Below are positions 1 to 5,039 of a stretch of DNA of 5,473 nucleotides, in pieces. How positions within the stretch are numbered: position 1 is the stretch's first letter; every line of letters begins with the position of its first letter. The notes below the pieces were generated by a model. The model was given only the letters and a program-made list of their open reading frames with translations, ran no database searches and was not told the origin of the DNA. The translations under genes were made by a program, and so were the position numbers. Source of the stretch: Actinomycetota bacterium (GTDB lineage Bacteria > Actinomycetota > Geothermincolia > Geothermincolales > RBG-13-55-18); NCBI GenBank assembly GCA_028275245.1, contig JAPWVA010000103.1:1-5473 (forward strand). Direction: 5' to 3'.

Positions 1-372
1 GTGAAGGCCCACGGGGCCCGGGTGGTGTGCGAGGAATACACCCACGCCTATTGGAATAAGATGGACCCCCGTGATCCCTTCGCCTCACTGGCGGAAAAGA
101 CCGCCGGCCATTTTCTGGTAGGAGAGGCTGAAAGGCGGATAAGTCACTTGCTGGCCAAGGCCGAGGCCTACCGGGTACAGGGGGCCATCCACTATAACCA
201 CTGGGGATGCCGGCAGAGCTGCGGGGCCGCCCAGATCATCCGCAAGCGTTTCCAGGAAAGGGGCATACCCGTCCTGCTCATCGAGGGGGACTGCGTGGAC
301 GACCGCGAATACCAGGAGGGACAGATCCTGACCCGTCTTGAGGCCTTCCTGGAATCGCTGGGGGAACGGTAG
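1..372 (+). CDS. 2-hydroxyacyl-CoA dehydratase / benzoyl-CoA reductase-type subunit, C-terminal fragment (5' end outside window)
   Basis: This is the last 123 residues of a 2-hydroxyacyl-CoA dehydratase D-component-like protein (HgdB/FldB/BcrB-type family). Members bind a [4Fe-4S] cluster in the cytoplasm and carry out radical dehydration of 2-hydroxyacyl-CoA, or ATP-driven aromatic ring reduction, after electron transfer from an ATPase activator. The fragment shows the family's C-terminal block: a strand ending HYNHWGC, then RQSCGAA (Cys70 and Cys74, likely cluster-region cysteines), then LIEGDC with Cys98, a YQEGQ segment, and TRLEAFLE at the end. Family members are usually around 400 residues, so the GTG at position 1 is almost certainly an internal valine codon and the real start lies upstream. 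It stops with TAG at 370-372. The partner subunit and activator are not visible, so substrate and exact subfamily (dehydratase, benzoyl-CoA reductase or double-cubane protein) remain open. Family assignment is strong; function is inferred. Confidence 0.88.
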   Translation: MKAHGARVVCEEYTHAYWNKMDPRDPFASLAEKTAGHFLVGEAERRISHLLAKAEAYRVQGAIHYNHWGCRQSCGAAQIIRKRFQERGIPVLLIEGDCVDDREYQEGQILTRLEAFLESLGER

Positions 373-422
373 GGAACGCCGTCAGGTGGTGATGCGGGAT
401 CACAAAAGGGTAGGTGTGAGGG

Positions 423-430
423 AAAGGAGG
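423..430 (+). promoter_or_regulatory. Ribosome binding site of the GyrI-like gene
   Basis: AAAGGAGG lies 5 nt before the GTG at 436. This near-perfect Shine-Dalgarno match fixes the GTG as the start. The reading frame upstream is open back to the TAG at 370-372 but offers no ribosome-bound alternative. Confidence 0.8.
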
Positions 431-435
431 AGCCC

Positions 436-711
436 GTGAGGCCTCTGAGACCGCCGGAGGACATATTGGAGAAGGCTACCACCGGGGAGGTGGGAGTGAA
501 AAAGGTCCCCGAGCGGGAGGTAGCCTACGCGGTACACCGGGGACCCCACGCCCAACTCCAGGACGCCTTTCTCAGGTTGATGCGTTGGATATCGGAAAAC
601 GGCTACGAGCTGATGGGGCCGGGGGAGGCGGTCTTCCACCTGGACCCGGTGGTGGCCCGCACGGAGGACGAGCTCCTCACCGAGATCCGCTTCCCGGTGA
701 GGAAGAAGTGA
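436..711 (+). CDS. Single-module GyrI-like / AraC effector-binding (SHS2) domain protein
   Basis: A complete 91-residue protein that matches the second half of the GyrI-like, AraC effector-binding fold. After a 20-residue polar N-terminus come a strand (VKKVPEREVAYAVHRGP, with the conserved Gly-Pro at 36-37), a helix (FLRLMRWISENGYEL, with Trp51), and the typical ending DPVVARTEDELLTEIRFPV with its conserved acidic residue before the last strand. Proteins of this family usually carry two SHS2 modules in about 150 residues and bind small amphipathic or cationic ligands in multidrug sensors; some act as hydrolases or as gyrase inhibitors. Here only one module is present and there is no DNA-binding domain, so a dimer might rebuild the usual pocket. 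The start is a GTG with a strong ribosome binding site. It follows the dehydratase-family gene by 63 bp on the same strand and may be co-transcribed. The ligand is unknown. Confidence 0.75.
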   Translation: MRPLRPPEDILEKATTGEVGVKKVPEREVAYAVHRGPHAQLQDAFLRLMRWISENGYELMGPGEAVFHLDPVVARTEDELLTEIRFPVRKK

Positions 712-733
712 CGGTCACCAGCGAGGCTCGGAA

Positions 734-758
734 GGGAGGCTTCAGGTCTTAACCTCCC
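734..758. terminator. Weak hairpin between convergent genes (possible bidirectional terminator)
   Basis: GGGAGG at 734-739 pairs with CCTCCC at 753-758 across a 13-nt loop, and a wobble plus an A-T pair could extend the stem inwards. It sits between the GyrI-like stop (711) and the glnA stop (801), where both transcripts should end. There is no clear T-tract on either strand, so intrinsic termination is uncertain. Confidence 0.3.
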
Positions 759-800
759 ATCCCCACCACCAACCCGGCCTTGCGGTGCCTCTGGGGAATC

Positions 801-2141
801 TCAAAGGACTGGGAGGTAGTTCCGGAGCTCCCATTCGGTCACCTGGGCCCGGTACCTCTCCCACTCGATCTTCTTGTTCTCGATGAGGGACTCGAAAACC
901 TCGTCTCCCAGCGTCCTCTTCAGCAGCTCGCTCTTCTCGGCGATGAGGATGGCTTCCCAGAGGTCCTCCGGCAGCTGCTTTATGCCCAGCTCTTCCCGCT
1001 CCTTCTCGGTGAGCTCGTAAACGTTCCGGTTCACCATGGGTGGTAGCTCGTAGCCCTTCTTGATCCCCTCCAACCCGGCGGCCAGCATGCAGGCGAAGGC
1101 CAGGTAGGGGTTGCAAGCAGGGTCGGGGGAGCGGAACTCGATGCGGGTGGCCTTCTCCTTCCCCGGCTTGTACTCCGGGACCCTGATCAGGTCGGAACGG
1201 TTACGCACCGCCCAGGTGATGTACACCGGGGCCTCATACCCCGGCACCAGTCGCTTGTAGGAGTTCACCCACTGGTTGCAGACCAGGGTTATCTCCGGGG
1301 CATGGCGGAGCAGGCCGGCGATGAACCGCTTGGCCACATCCGAGAGGTGATAGGGATCTTCGGGGTCGAAGAAGGCGTTGCGCTCCCCTTGGAAGAGGGA
1401 CATGTGGGTATGCATACCCGAGCCGTTCTCGCCATAGAGAGGCTTGGGCATGAAGGTGGCGTGAACTCCGTGCATCATGGCCACCTCCTTGACCACCAGC
1501 CGGAAGGTCATGGCATTGTCGGCCATGGTCAGGGCGTCCGCGTAGCGCATGTCGATCTCGTGCTGGCTGGGGCCCACCTCGTGGTGACTGTACTCCACCT
1601 CGATCCCCATGGCCTCCAGGGCCAGGATGGTCTCCCGGCGTAGGTCGGAGGCCAGGTCCAGGGGAGTTAGGTCGAAGTAGCCTCCTCGATCCAGCACTTC
1701 GGGGCTCTCGGAGGAGCGGAAGTAGAAGTACTCCAGCTCGGGGCCCACGTAAAAGGTGAAGCCCATTTTCCTGGCCTCCTCCAGGTTGCGTTTGAGAACG
1801 AAGCGGGGGTCCTTCTCGTAGGGCTCACCTCCAGGCCTCAATATGTCGCAGAACATGCGTGCCACGGCGTGTCCGTCCCGGTGGCGCCACGGGAGGATAC
1901 AGAAAGTGGTGGGGTCGGGCATGGCGATCATGTCGCTCTCATCGATGCGGGCGTACCCCTCGATGGAGGAACCGTCGAAGCCCATCCCGTCCTCCAGCGC
2001 CTCCTCCAGCTCCCCAATGGTGATGGCGAAGCTCTTCAGGAACCCCAAGATATCGGTGAACCAGAGCCGGATGAAGCGAACGTTGTTCTCCCGGGCGGTC
2101 TTCAGTACGTAATCCTTGGCTTCTTCCCTTCCGTCGGCCAT
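801..2141 (-). CDS. glnA: Glutamine synthetase, type I-alpha
   Basis: Glutamine synthetase joins ammonia to glutamate using ATP in the cytoplasm, and family members form dodecamers. The 446 residues match the length of GSI-alpha enzymes such as Bacillus subtilis GlnA. Motifs in order: GFDGSSIEGY (54-63, with the Asp latch), Arg65 in ARIDESDM, equivalent to the B. subtilis feedback residue Arg62; metal ligands in GPELEYF (133-139) and SHHEVGPSQHEID (185-197); the ATP-binding KPLYGENGSGMH (233-244); NSYKRLVPGYEAP (293-305); RNRS (313-316); and RIEFRSPDPACNPYLAFA (333-350). The GSI-beta adenylylation loop is replaced by NVYELTEKEREELGI, so control by adenylylation is not expected; feedback inhibition and transcription are more likely. 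The ATG at 2141 is chosen because AAGGAGG lies 7 nt upstream; an in-frame GTG at 2186 overlaps its own purine tract. It lies 189 bp after the GltB-domain gene, with operator-like sequence between. Confidence is very high. Confidence 0.97.
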   Translation of the reverse strand: MADGREEAKDYVLKTARENNVRFIRLWFTDILGFLKSFAITIGELEEALEDGMGFDGSSIEGYARIDESDMIAMPDPTTFCILPWRHRDGHAVARMFCDILRPGGEPYEKDPRFVLKRNLEEARKMGFTFYVGPELEYFYFRSSESPEVLDRGGYFDLTPLDLASDLRRETILALEAMGIEVEYSHHEVGPSQHEIDMRYADALTMADNAMTFRLVVKEVAMMHGVHATFMPKPLYGENGSGMHTHMSLFQGERNAFFDPEDPYHLSDVAKRFIAGLLRHAPEITLVCNQWVNSYKRLVPGYEAPVYITWAVRNRSDLIRVPEYKPGKEKATRIEFRSPDPACNPYLAFACMLAAGLEGIKKGYELPPMVNRNVYELTEKEREELGIKQLPEDLWEAILIAEKSELLKRTLGDEVFESLIENKKIEWERYRAQVTEWELRNYLPVL

Positions 2142-2148
2142 CTCATGT

Positions 2149-2155
2149 CCTCCTT
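2149..2155 (-). promoter_or_regulatory. Ribosome binding site of glnA
   Basis: AAGGAGG on the minus strand, 7 nt before the ATG at 2141. It decides the start: the upstream in-frame GTG at 2186 would add 15 poorly conserved residues. Confidence 0.85.
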
Positions 2156-2164
2156 CTCCTCGTT

Positions 2165-2179
2165 GGCGCTCCAAGCGCC
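2165..2179 (-). promoter_or_regulatory. Small hairpin in the predicted glnA 5' leader
   Basis: GGCGCT and AGCGCC form a perfect 6-bp stem around a 3-nt loop, 24 to 38 nt upstream of the glnA start and just upstream of the ribosome binding site. It may stabilise the leader or affect translation. No known riboswitch, such as a glutamine riboswitch, could be recognised around it. Confidence 0.3.
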
Positions 2180-2200
2180 CGACCACCTCCTACTGAGCCC

Positions 2201-2206
2201 ATGATA
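2201..2206 (-). promoter_or_regulatory. Candidate -10 element of the glnA promoter (TATCAT)
   Basis: TATCAT matches the sigma-70 -10 consensus at 5 of 6 positions and lies about 60 nt before the glnA start. No good -35 hexamer stands 16-18 bp upstream; instead that place is occupied by GlnR-like half-sites, as expected for an activator-dependent promoter. A second possibility is TTGACC at 2264-2269 with TGTAAC at 2239-2244, but its 19-bp spacing is long and the operator would overlap it. Confidence 0.4.
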
Positions 2207-2216
2207 TCGGCCTTTG

Positions 2217-2254
2217 GTTTCACCCACTTTTCCGGAATGTTACATCCACGTTAA
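2217..2254 (-). promoter_or_regulatory. GlnR-box-like operator upstream of glnA: four half-sites at 11-bp spacing
   Basis: On the minus strand the pentamers TTAAC (2254-2250), GTAAC (2243-2239), GAAAA (2232-2228) and GAAAC (2221-2217) follow one another with exactly 6 nt between each. The actinobacterial GlnR consensus is gTnAC-n6-GaAAc, repeated on one face of the helix, and known GlnR targets include glnA. The two inner pentamers and the last fit this consensus at all its strongly conserved positions. The block lies just upstream of the TATCAT -10 candidate and 76 nt or more before the glnA ATG. The pattern is seen directly; that GlnR binds it is inference, and no glnR gene is in the window. 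Confidence 0.5.
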
Positions 2255-2301
2255 GGTTATGGAGGTCAAGCCCCGGCGAGTGATCGGAATGCATCCGGCA
2301 A

Positions 2302-2320
2302 GACCCCATGATGTGGGGCT
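2302..2320 (-). terminator. Possible terminator hairpin after the GltB-domain gene
   Basis: CCCCA and TGGGG form a 5-bp stem around a 5-nt loop (2304-2318), extendable by two pairs past a bulge. It begins about 11 nt downstream of the GltB-domain stop codon on the minus strand. The following bases contain only scattered Ts, so it would be a weak terminator at best. Its position would separate that gene from the glnA promoter. Confidence 0.3.
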
Positions 2321-2330
2321 GGACCGCTTT

Positions 2331-3098
2331 TCAGGTGTGGGCAGCGGTCACGCGGGTGAAAACCCCAGACAGCAGCACCTCAGTGTCCTCGCCGAACAGG
2401 CGGGCGAACTCGTGGACCCAGACGGTGACCTCCCCCAGTTCCTCCCCCTTAACCAGTTGCAGTCGGGCTTCTCCCGCCACCTGCTCCCTCCGGAGACATC
2501 CCCGGAAATAGATGGCCCCTCCCGACATGCCGGATCCGATCCCCCGGGGGCTTCCCTTCCCGCTTCCCCCGCGCAGGTCCAGCACCACCACCACGCCTCC
2601 CGCCATGTACTCTCCCAGCAGGTCCCCCGCAGTGCCTCCCACCACCATGACCGGCCTGCCATACCAAAGCTCCTGCATATGCAGGGCGGCCCTGGGTCCC
2701 ACGTGCCCGCCGATGAGGATACACCCTCCCTTCATGCCCGTCCCGGCCCCTTCCCCGGCGCTTCCCCGGACCACTATCCTACCCCGGCTCATGCTGTTCC
2801 CCAGTCCCCTTCCCACCGAACCCTCTACCTCGATATCGGGGCCGTACATGAAGGCCCCCAAGTCATCACCGGCATCCCCCCGCACCCTTATCCTCAAGCT
2901 CTTCCTCAAGCCGGTCCCTATATAGGGATGACCATGGACGTTTTCTATGTCTATCTCCCGGACGTCCTCACGGGTGGCACCTTGCACCATCCCATTGAGC
3001 TCCCGGTAGTGGAGCCCCCCGGCGTCGATAAAGACGCGGTCCCCCTCCCTCCGGAACACCCTGGGCTCCCCGGATGAGTGATCCAGGTCAAGCCTCAC
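2331..3098 (-). CDS. Stand-alone glutamate synthase alpha subunit C-terminal (GXGXG) domain protein
   Basis: This 255-residue protein corresponds to the C-terminal GXGXG beta-helix domain of the glutamate synthase large subunit, which in archaea and many anaerobes is a separate gene. The start of the domain is FIDAGGLHYRELN (23-35); then come glycine-rich coils of the right-handed beta-helix: GTGLRKS, GDAGDDLGAFMYG, GSVGRGLGNSM, GSAGEGAGTGMKGG, GGHVGPRA and GGTAGDLLGEYMAGG (about 61-168). The C-terminal 60 residues close with GSGMSGGAIYFRG and a helical tail. The domain has no catalytic centre; in the complex it supports the amidotransferase and FMN domains that turn glutamine and 2-oxoglutarate into glutamate. 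Those partners are not downstream here, since glnA follows, so they must be elsewhere. Related proteins occur in N-methylglutamate synthase (MgsB) and tungsten/molybdenum formylmethanofuran dehydrogenase (FwdC), so the partner enzyme is not certain. The GTG start has GGGGTGAT 5 nt upstream and an in-frame TAG just before it. Confidence 0.88.
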   Translation of the reverse strand: MRLDLDHSSGEPRVFRREGDRVFIDAGGLHYRELNGMVQGATREDVREIDIENVHGHPYIGTGLRKSLRIRVRGDAGDDLGAFMYGPDIEVEGSVGRGLGNSMSRGRIVVRGSAGEGAGTGMKGGCILIGGHVGPRAALHMQELWYGRPVMVVGGTAGDLLGEYMAGGVVVVLDLRGGSGKGSPRGIGSGMSGGAIYFRGCLRREQVAGEARLQLVKGEELGEVTVWVHEFARLFGEDTEVLLSGVFTRVTAAHT

Positions 3099-3301
3099 TT
3101 GCTATCACCCCATTTTCTTTTCACTTCTCCGGTCACCATACCCGTCACCGTACTTCCCGCACTACCCTCTTCATTCCCCTTTTTCCACCCTTCGATGCCC
3201 GTTTCCTGCACCCTGCAGGACACCGGCAGGGGATCCTCTCCCCCGACCCGATCCTCGCCCTTCACCGGAGTGGGATCCTCACCGGGGCCCACCTCCAAGA
3301 T
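3099..3301. other. Gap of about 200 bp without a convincing gene, upstream of the GltB-domain gene
   Basis: This stretch should hold the promoter and leader of the GltB-domain gene, but no clear -35/-10 pair is visible. It contains two imperfect 18-bp direct repeats (3221-3238 and 3263-3280, matching at 15 positions), a 7-bp hairpin TCCTGCA/TGCAGGA (3204-3220) and a ribosome binding site (GGGGTGAT, 3111-3104 minus). A minus-strand reading frame from a TTG at 3298 ends in a TGA that overlaps the next gene's GTG; it encodes a polar 67-residue peptide with three GED motifs. It lacks a good ribosome binding site and known homology, so I do not call it as a gene. Confidence 0.4.
3104..3111 (-). 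promoter_or_regulatory. Ribosome binding site of the GltB-domain gene
   Basis: GGGGTGAT resembles the extended Shine-Dalgarno GGAGGTGAT with one base missing. The GGGG core lies 9 nt from the GTG at 3098. An in-frame TAG at 3104-3102 rules out any earlier start. Confidence 0.6.
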
Positions 3302-3331
3302 GAAAGGGGCGCCCCGGAGGGCGCCCCTTTC
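3302..3331 (-). terminator. Strong intrinsic terminator hairpin of the kinase/RuBisCO-like operon
   Basis: A perfect 13-bp stem (3302-3314 with 3319-3331) closes a 4-nt loop. On the minus strand the loop is UCCG closed by a C-G pair, a UNCG-class tetraloop that is exceptionally stable in RNA, and the stem ends in a run of three Ts. This favours minus-strand use. It lies 21 nt after the TAG at 3354-3352 that ends the last repeat copy, but about 295 nt after the present RuBisCO-like stop. Confidence 0.75.
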
Positions 3332-3351
3332 CGCGGGGGATGACGATCAGC

Positions 3352-3625
3352 CTAACTTGACCTCTCAGCTTTGGCCTCTATCCCGGCCTCAGCCGTGGTC
3401 TCGCGGAACATCCCGCTCCAGAGTCCGAGGGCCACCGCCAGCTCCTGATATGTCAGGGGATCACTCCTAGAGGGCATCCCATCGATCAGCTTTCGCCCAA
3501 GTGCTCAGCTTTGGCCTCTATCCCGGCCTCAGCCGTGGTCTCGCGGAACATCCCGCTCCAGAGTCCGAGGGCCACCGCCAGCTCCTGATATGTCAGGGGA
3601 TCACTCCTAGAGGGCATCCCATCGA
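3352..3625 (-). pseudogene. Two out-of-frame duplicate 3' ends of the RuBisCO-like gene
   Basis: Downstream of the RuBisCO-like stop, two further copies of the gene's last 84 bp are present (3504-3587 and 3364-3447), each preceded by the same 56-bp spacer. The unit is 140 bp, not a multiple of three, so each copy is in a new frame. The copy at 3364 reads on to ERSS and stops at TAG 3354-3352; the copy at 3504 ends HLGES and stops at 3486. Within each, a short frame from an ATG (3617 or 3477) runs through spacer and repeat, the second giving 41 residues. No ribosome binding site is seen, and these are best treated as gene remnants. Confidence 0.6.
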
Positions 3626-3727
3626 TCAGCTTTCGCCCAAGTGCTCAGCTTTGGCCTCTATCCCGGCCTCAGCCGTGGTCTCGCGGAACATCCCGCTCCA
3701 GAGTCCGAGGGCCACCGCCAGCTCCTG
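3364..3727. repeat. Tandem 140-bp repeat array, 2.6 units (A-B-A-B-A)
   Basis: An 84-bp element A occurs at 3364-3447, 3504-3587 and 3644-3727, with no mismatch among the copies. A 56-bp element B separates them at 3448-3503 and 3588-3643, also identical. The rightmost A is the true C-terminal coding sequence of the RuBisCO-like gene, and 18 bases of the B after it supply its final codons and TGA. Perfect identity means the duplication is recent, kept by gene conversion, or an assembly error. No inverted ends, target-site duplication or transposase accompany it, so it is not an insertion sequence. Confidence 0.95.
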
Positions 3728-4969
3728 GTGGTCCTTGGCGTATTCCTCCAGGGGGATTCCCTTCATGGTGGCGTCGATAGCCTGCCGGAAGGCCCGGGCC
3801 CCCGCCACTGGGCCCATGGGATGAGCGTGGATACCGCCCCCCGAGCCGATCATGATGTCCCATCCTATGTCGCCCACGCACGTCGGCACCATCTGGGGGG
3901 TTATCCCCCCCGAGGGCATGGGCATGGAGGGCTTTATCCCGTGCATGGGGTAATGCATGGTATCAGCGGTGACGAGGAAGCGGTCTTTCAGGTAGGGGGC
4001 CTTCCCGTAGGGAGCAGGGAACACGATGATATCGGCTCCCGCCAGCCTGGGCAGCTTCGCCAGGACCAAGTGGGAGGAGATCCCCGATATGGGAGACTCA
4101 TACAGGGCCCCAGCGCAGTCCATATGGGCCAGGATGGGCACGTTGATGTCGGGGTCCTCCGCCAGAGCCTGGAGGGCGGGAAAACCTACCGCCAGGTAAT
4201 TGACCATGATGGCGTTGGCCCCTGCCTCCACCGCCCTCTTGGCCACCTCGAACATCCGAGGGATGGGGCCGGACACGTTCACCGTGTAGAGGGTATGCTC
4301 CCCCGTCTCCTCGTAAACCCTCTTTTCCATGGCCATGTAGGCCTTCACCCGGTCCACCACCCGGTTGAACTCCATGTCCGCGATGAGCTCGTCGTCCTTG
4401 ACGCAGTCGCAGCCGCCCAGGGCGGCCTCGTAGAACAGCCTCTCCCCTACTTCGCAGGAATACCCCGTACAGGGCTTTATCATGTTGTTGAGAAGCGGCC
4501 GGTCGTAGACGCCCAGGATCTTCCTCACGCCCTCGATCCCGAACTTGGGCCCTTGGAAGCCGTCGGTGTACTTCTTGGGAAAGCTGATGTCCAGGAGCTT
4601 GATCTTCCCTCCCATGGAGATGTTGCCCACCACGGCGGTCAGCAGCATGGGAATCTGACTCTCGATGTTGCAGTAGGGGAAGGCTATCTGTACCACGTAG
4701 GTCCGCTCCTCCACCCCCCGAGGCACCTCGAACTCGTACTGAGGAACCTCGTGTATCCCGATGACCTTGGCTACGTGCTTCGCTCGTACCTCAGGTGTCT
4801 CTCCCGGTACCGGCGTCCATGTGCCCGTGGACTGCTCGATGGCCAGGAAGGGAGCCAGGTGGTACATGATAAGGTCCCGGGGCAGGGCAGCGTAGTAGGT
4901 GGCCACGATGTAATCGTCATCGTAGACCAGCTCCGGAAGTCCCCTCGGTTGCGCCTGGTAATCCAGCAT
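3626..4969 (-). CDS. RuBisCO-like protein (form IV), probable sugar-phosphate or sugar-acid-phosphate enzyme
   Basis: A full-length RuBisCO large-subunit homologue of 447 residues with an N-terminal alpha/beta domain (about 1-130) and a TIM barrel. Counterparts of spinach active-site residues that are kept: Glu60 (E45), Thr65-Trp66 (T50, W51), Asn123 (N116), Lys175 (K165), the carbamylated Lys201 with Asp203 and Glu204 (K191, D193, E194 in GGCDCVKDDE), His294 (H282), Lys334 (K323), Ser379 and Gly381 (S353, G355), and the GGG loop (377-379). Changed: Lys177 to Cys167, Arg295 to Met283 and His327 to Val316. It should therefore make a metal-bound enolate but is not expected to fix CO2; known relatives act in methionine salvage or apiose-type sugar-acid breakdown. 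It follows an FGGY kinase by about 70 bp. ATG 4969 is preferred because AAGGGGTGAT ends 4 nt upstream; ATG 4975 and GTG 4978 lie inside that motif. The C-terminus is altered by a tandem repeat. Confidence 0.93.
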   Translation of the reverse strand: MLDYQAQPRGLPELVYDDDYIVATYYAALPRDLIMYHLAPFLAIEQSTGTWTPVPGETPEVRAKHVAKVIGIHEVPQYEFEVPRGVEERTYVVQIAFPYCNIESQIPMLLTAVVGNISMGGKIKLLDISFPKKYTDGFQGPKFGIEGVRKILGVYDRPLLNNMIKPCTGYSCEVGERLFYEAALGGCDCVKDDELIADMEFNRVVDRVKAYMAMEKRVYEETGEHTLYTVNVSGPIPRMFEVAKRAVEAGANAIMVNYLAVGFPALQALAEDPDINVPILAHMDCAGALYESPISGISSHLVLAKLPRLAGADIIVFPAPYGKAPYLKDRFLVTADTMHYPMHGIKPSMPMPSGGITPQMVPTCVGDIGWDIMIGSGGGIHAHPMGPVAGARAFRQAIDATMKGIPLEEYAKDHQELAVALGLWSGMFRETTAEAGIEAKAEHLGES

Positions 4970-4973
4970 GGCC

Positions 4974-4983
4974 ATCACCCCTT
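4974..4983 (-). promoter_or_regulatory. Ribosome binding site of the RuBisCO-like gene
   Basis: AAGGGGTGAT equals the full anti-Shine-Dalgarno complement AAGGAGGTGAT with one base missing. Its AAGGGG core stands 8 nt from the ATG at 4969, whereas the GTG at 4978 and ATG at 4975 fall inside the motif. This supports 4969 as the start. Confidence 0.6.
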
Positions 4984-5039
4984 CCGTCGGACAATACCTC
5001 GGATTCCCAATCTCTACCTGACGAAACTTCCACGCCTCG

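Noticed and set aside
389..403. GTGAT/ATCAC hairpin after the dehydratase-family gene as terminator
   Set aside because: The stem is only 5 bp, AT-containing and followed by AAAAGGG without a T-tract; a chance hairpin is as likely.
2142..2186. Upstream GTG start for glnA adding 15 residues
   Set aside because: AGGAGG overlaps this GTG and leaves no spacing, the added residues look unlike GlnA, and the ATG at 2141 has an ideal ribosome binding site.
2214..3077. Plus-strand reading frame of 287 codons opposite the GltB-domain gene
   Set aside because: It is antisense to the glycine-rich GXGXG coding sequence, which gives a Pro/His/Ser-rich product without domain features; the minus-strand product is clearly the real one.
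3204..3220. TCCTGCA/TGCAGGA hairpin as terminator or operator of the GltB-domain gene
   Set aside because: It has no T-tract and no flanking promoter elements could be identified, so it is noted only as part of the gap.
3364..3727. CRISPR array or insertion sequence as explanation of the repeats
   Set aside because: The repeat is 84 bp, the spacers are identical to each other, and the repeat is protein-coding; no cas genes, terminal inverted repeats or transposase are present.
3626..4969. Genuine CO2-fixing RuBisCO large subunit
   Set aside because: Arg295, His327 and Lys177 equivalents are replaced, sequence around loop 6 is unlike forms I-III, and no small subunit or phosphoribulokinase is visible.
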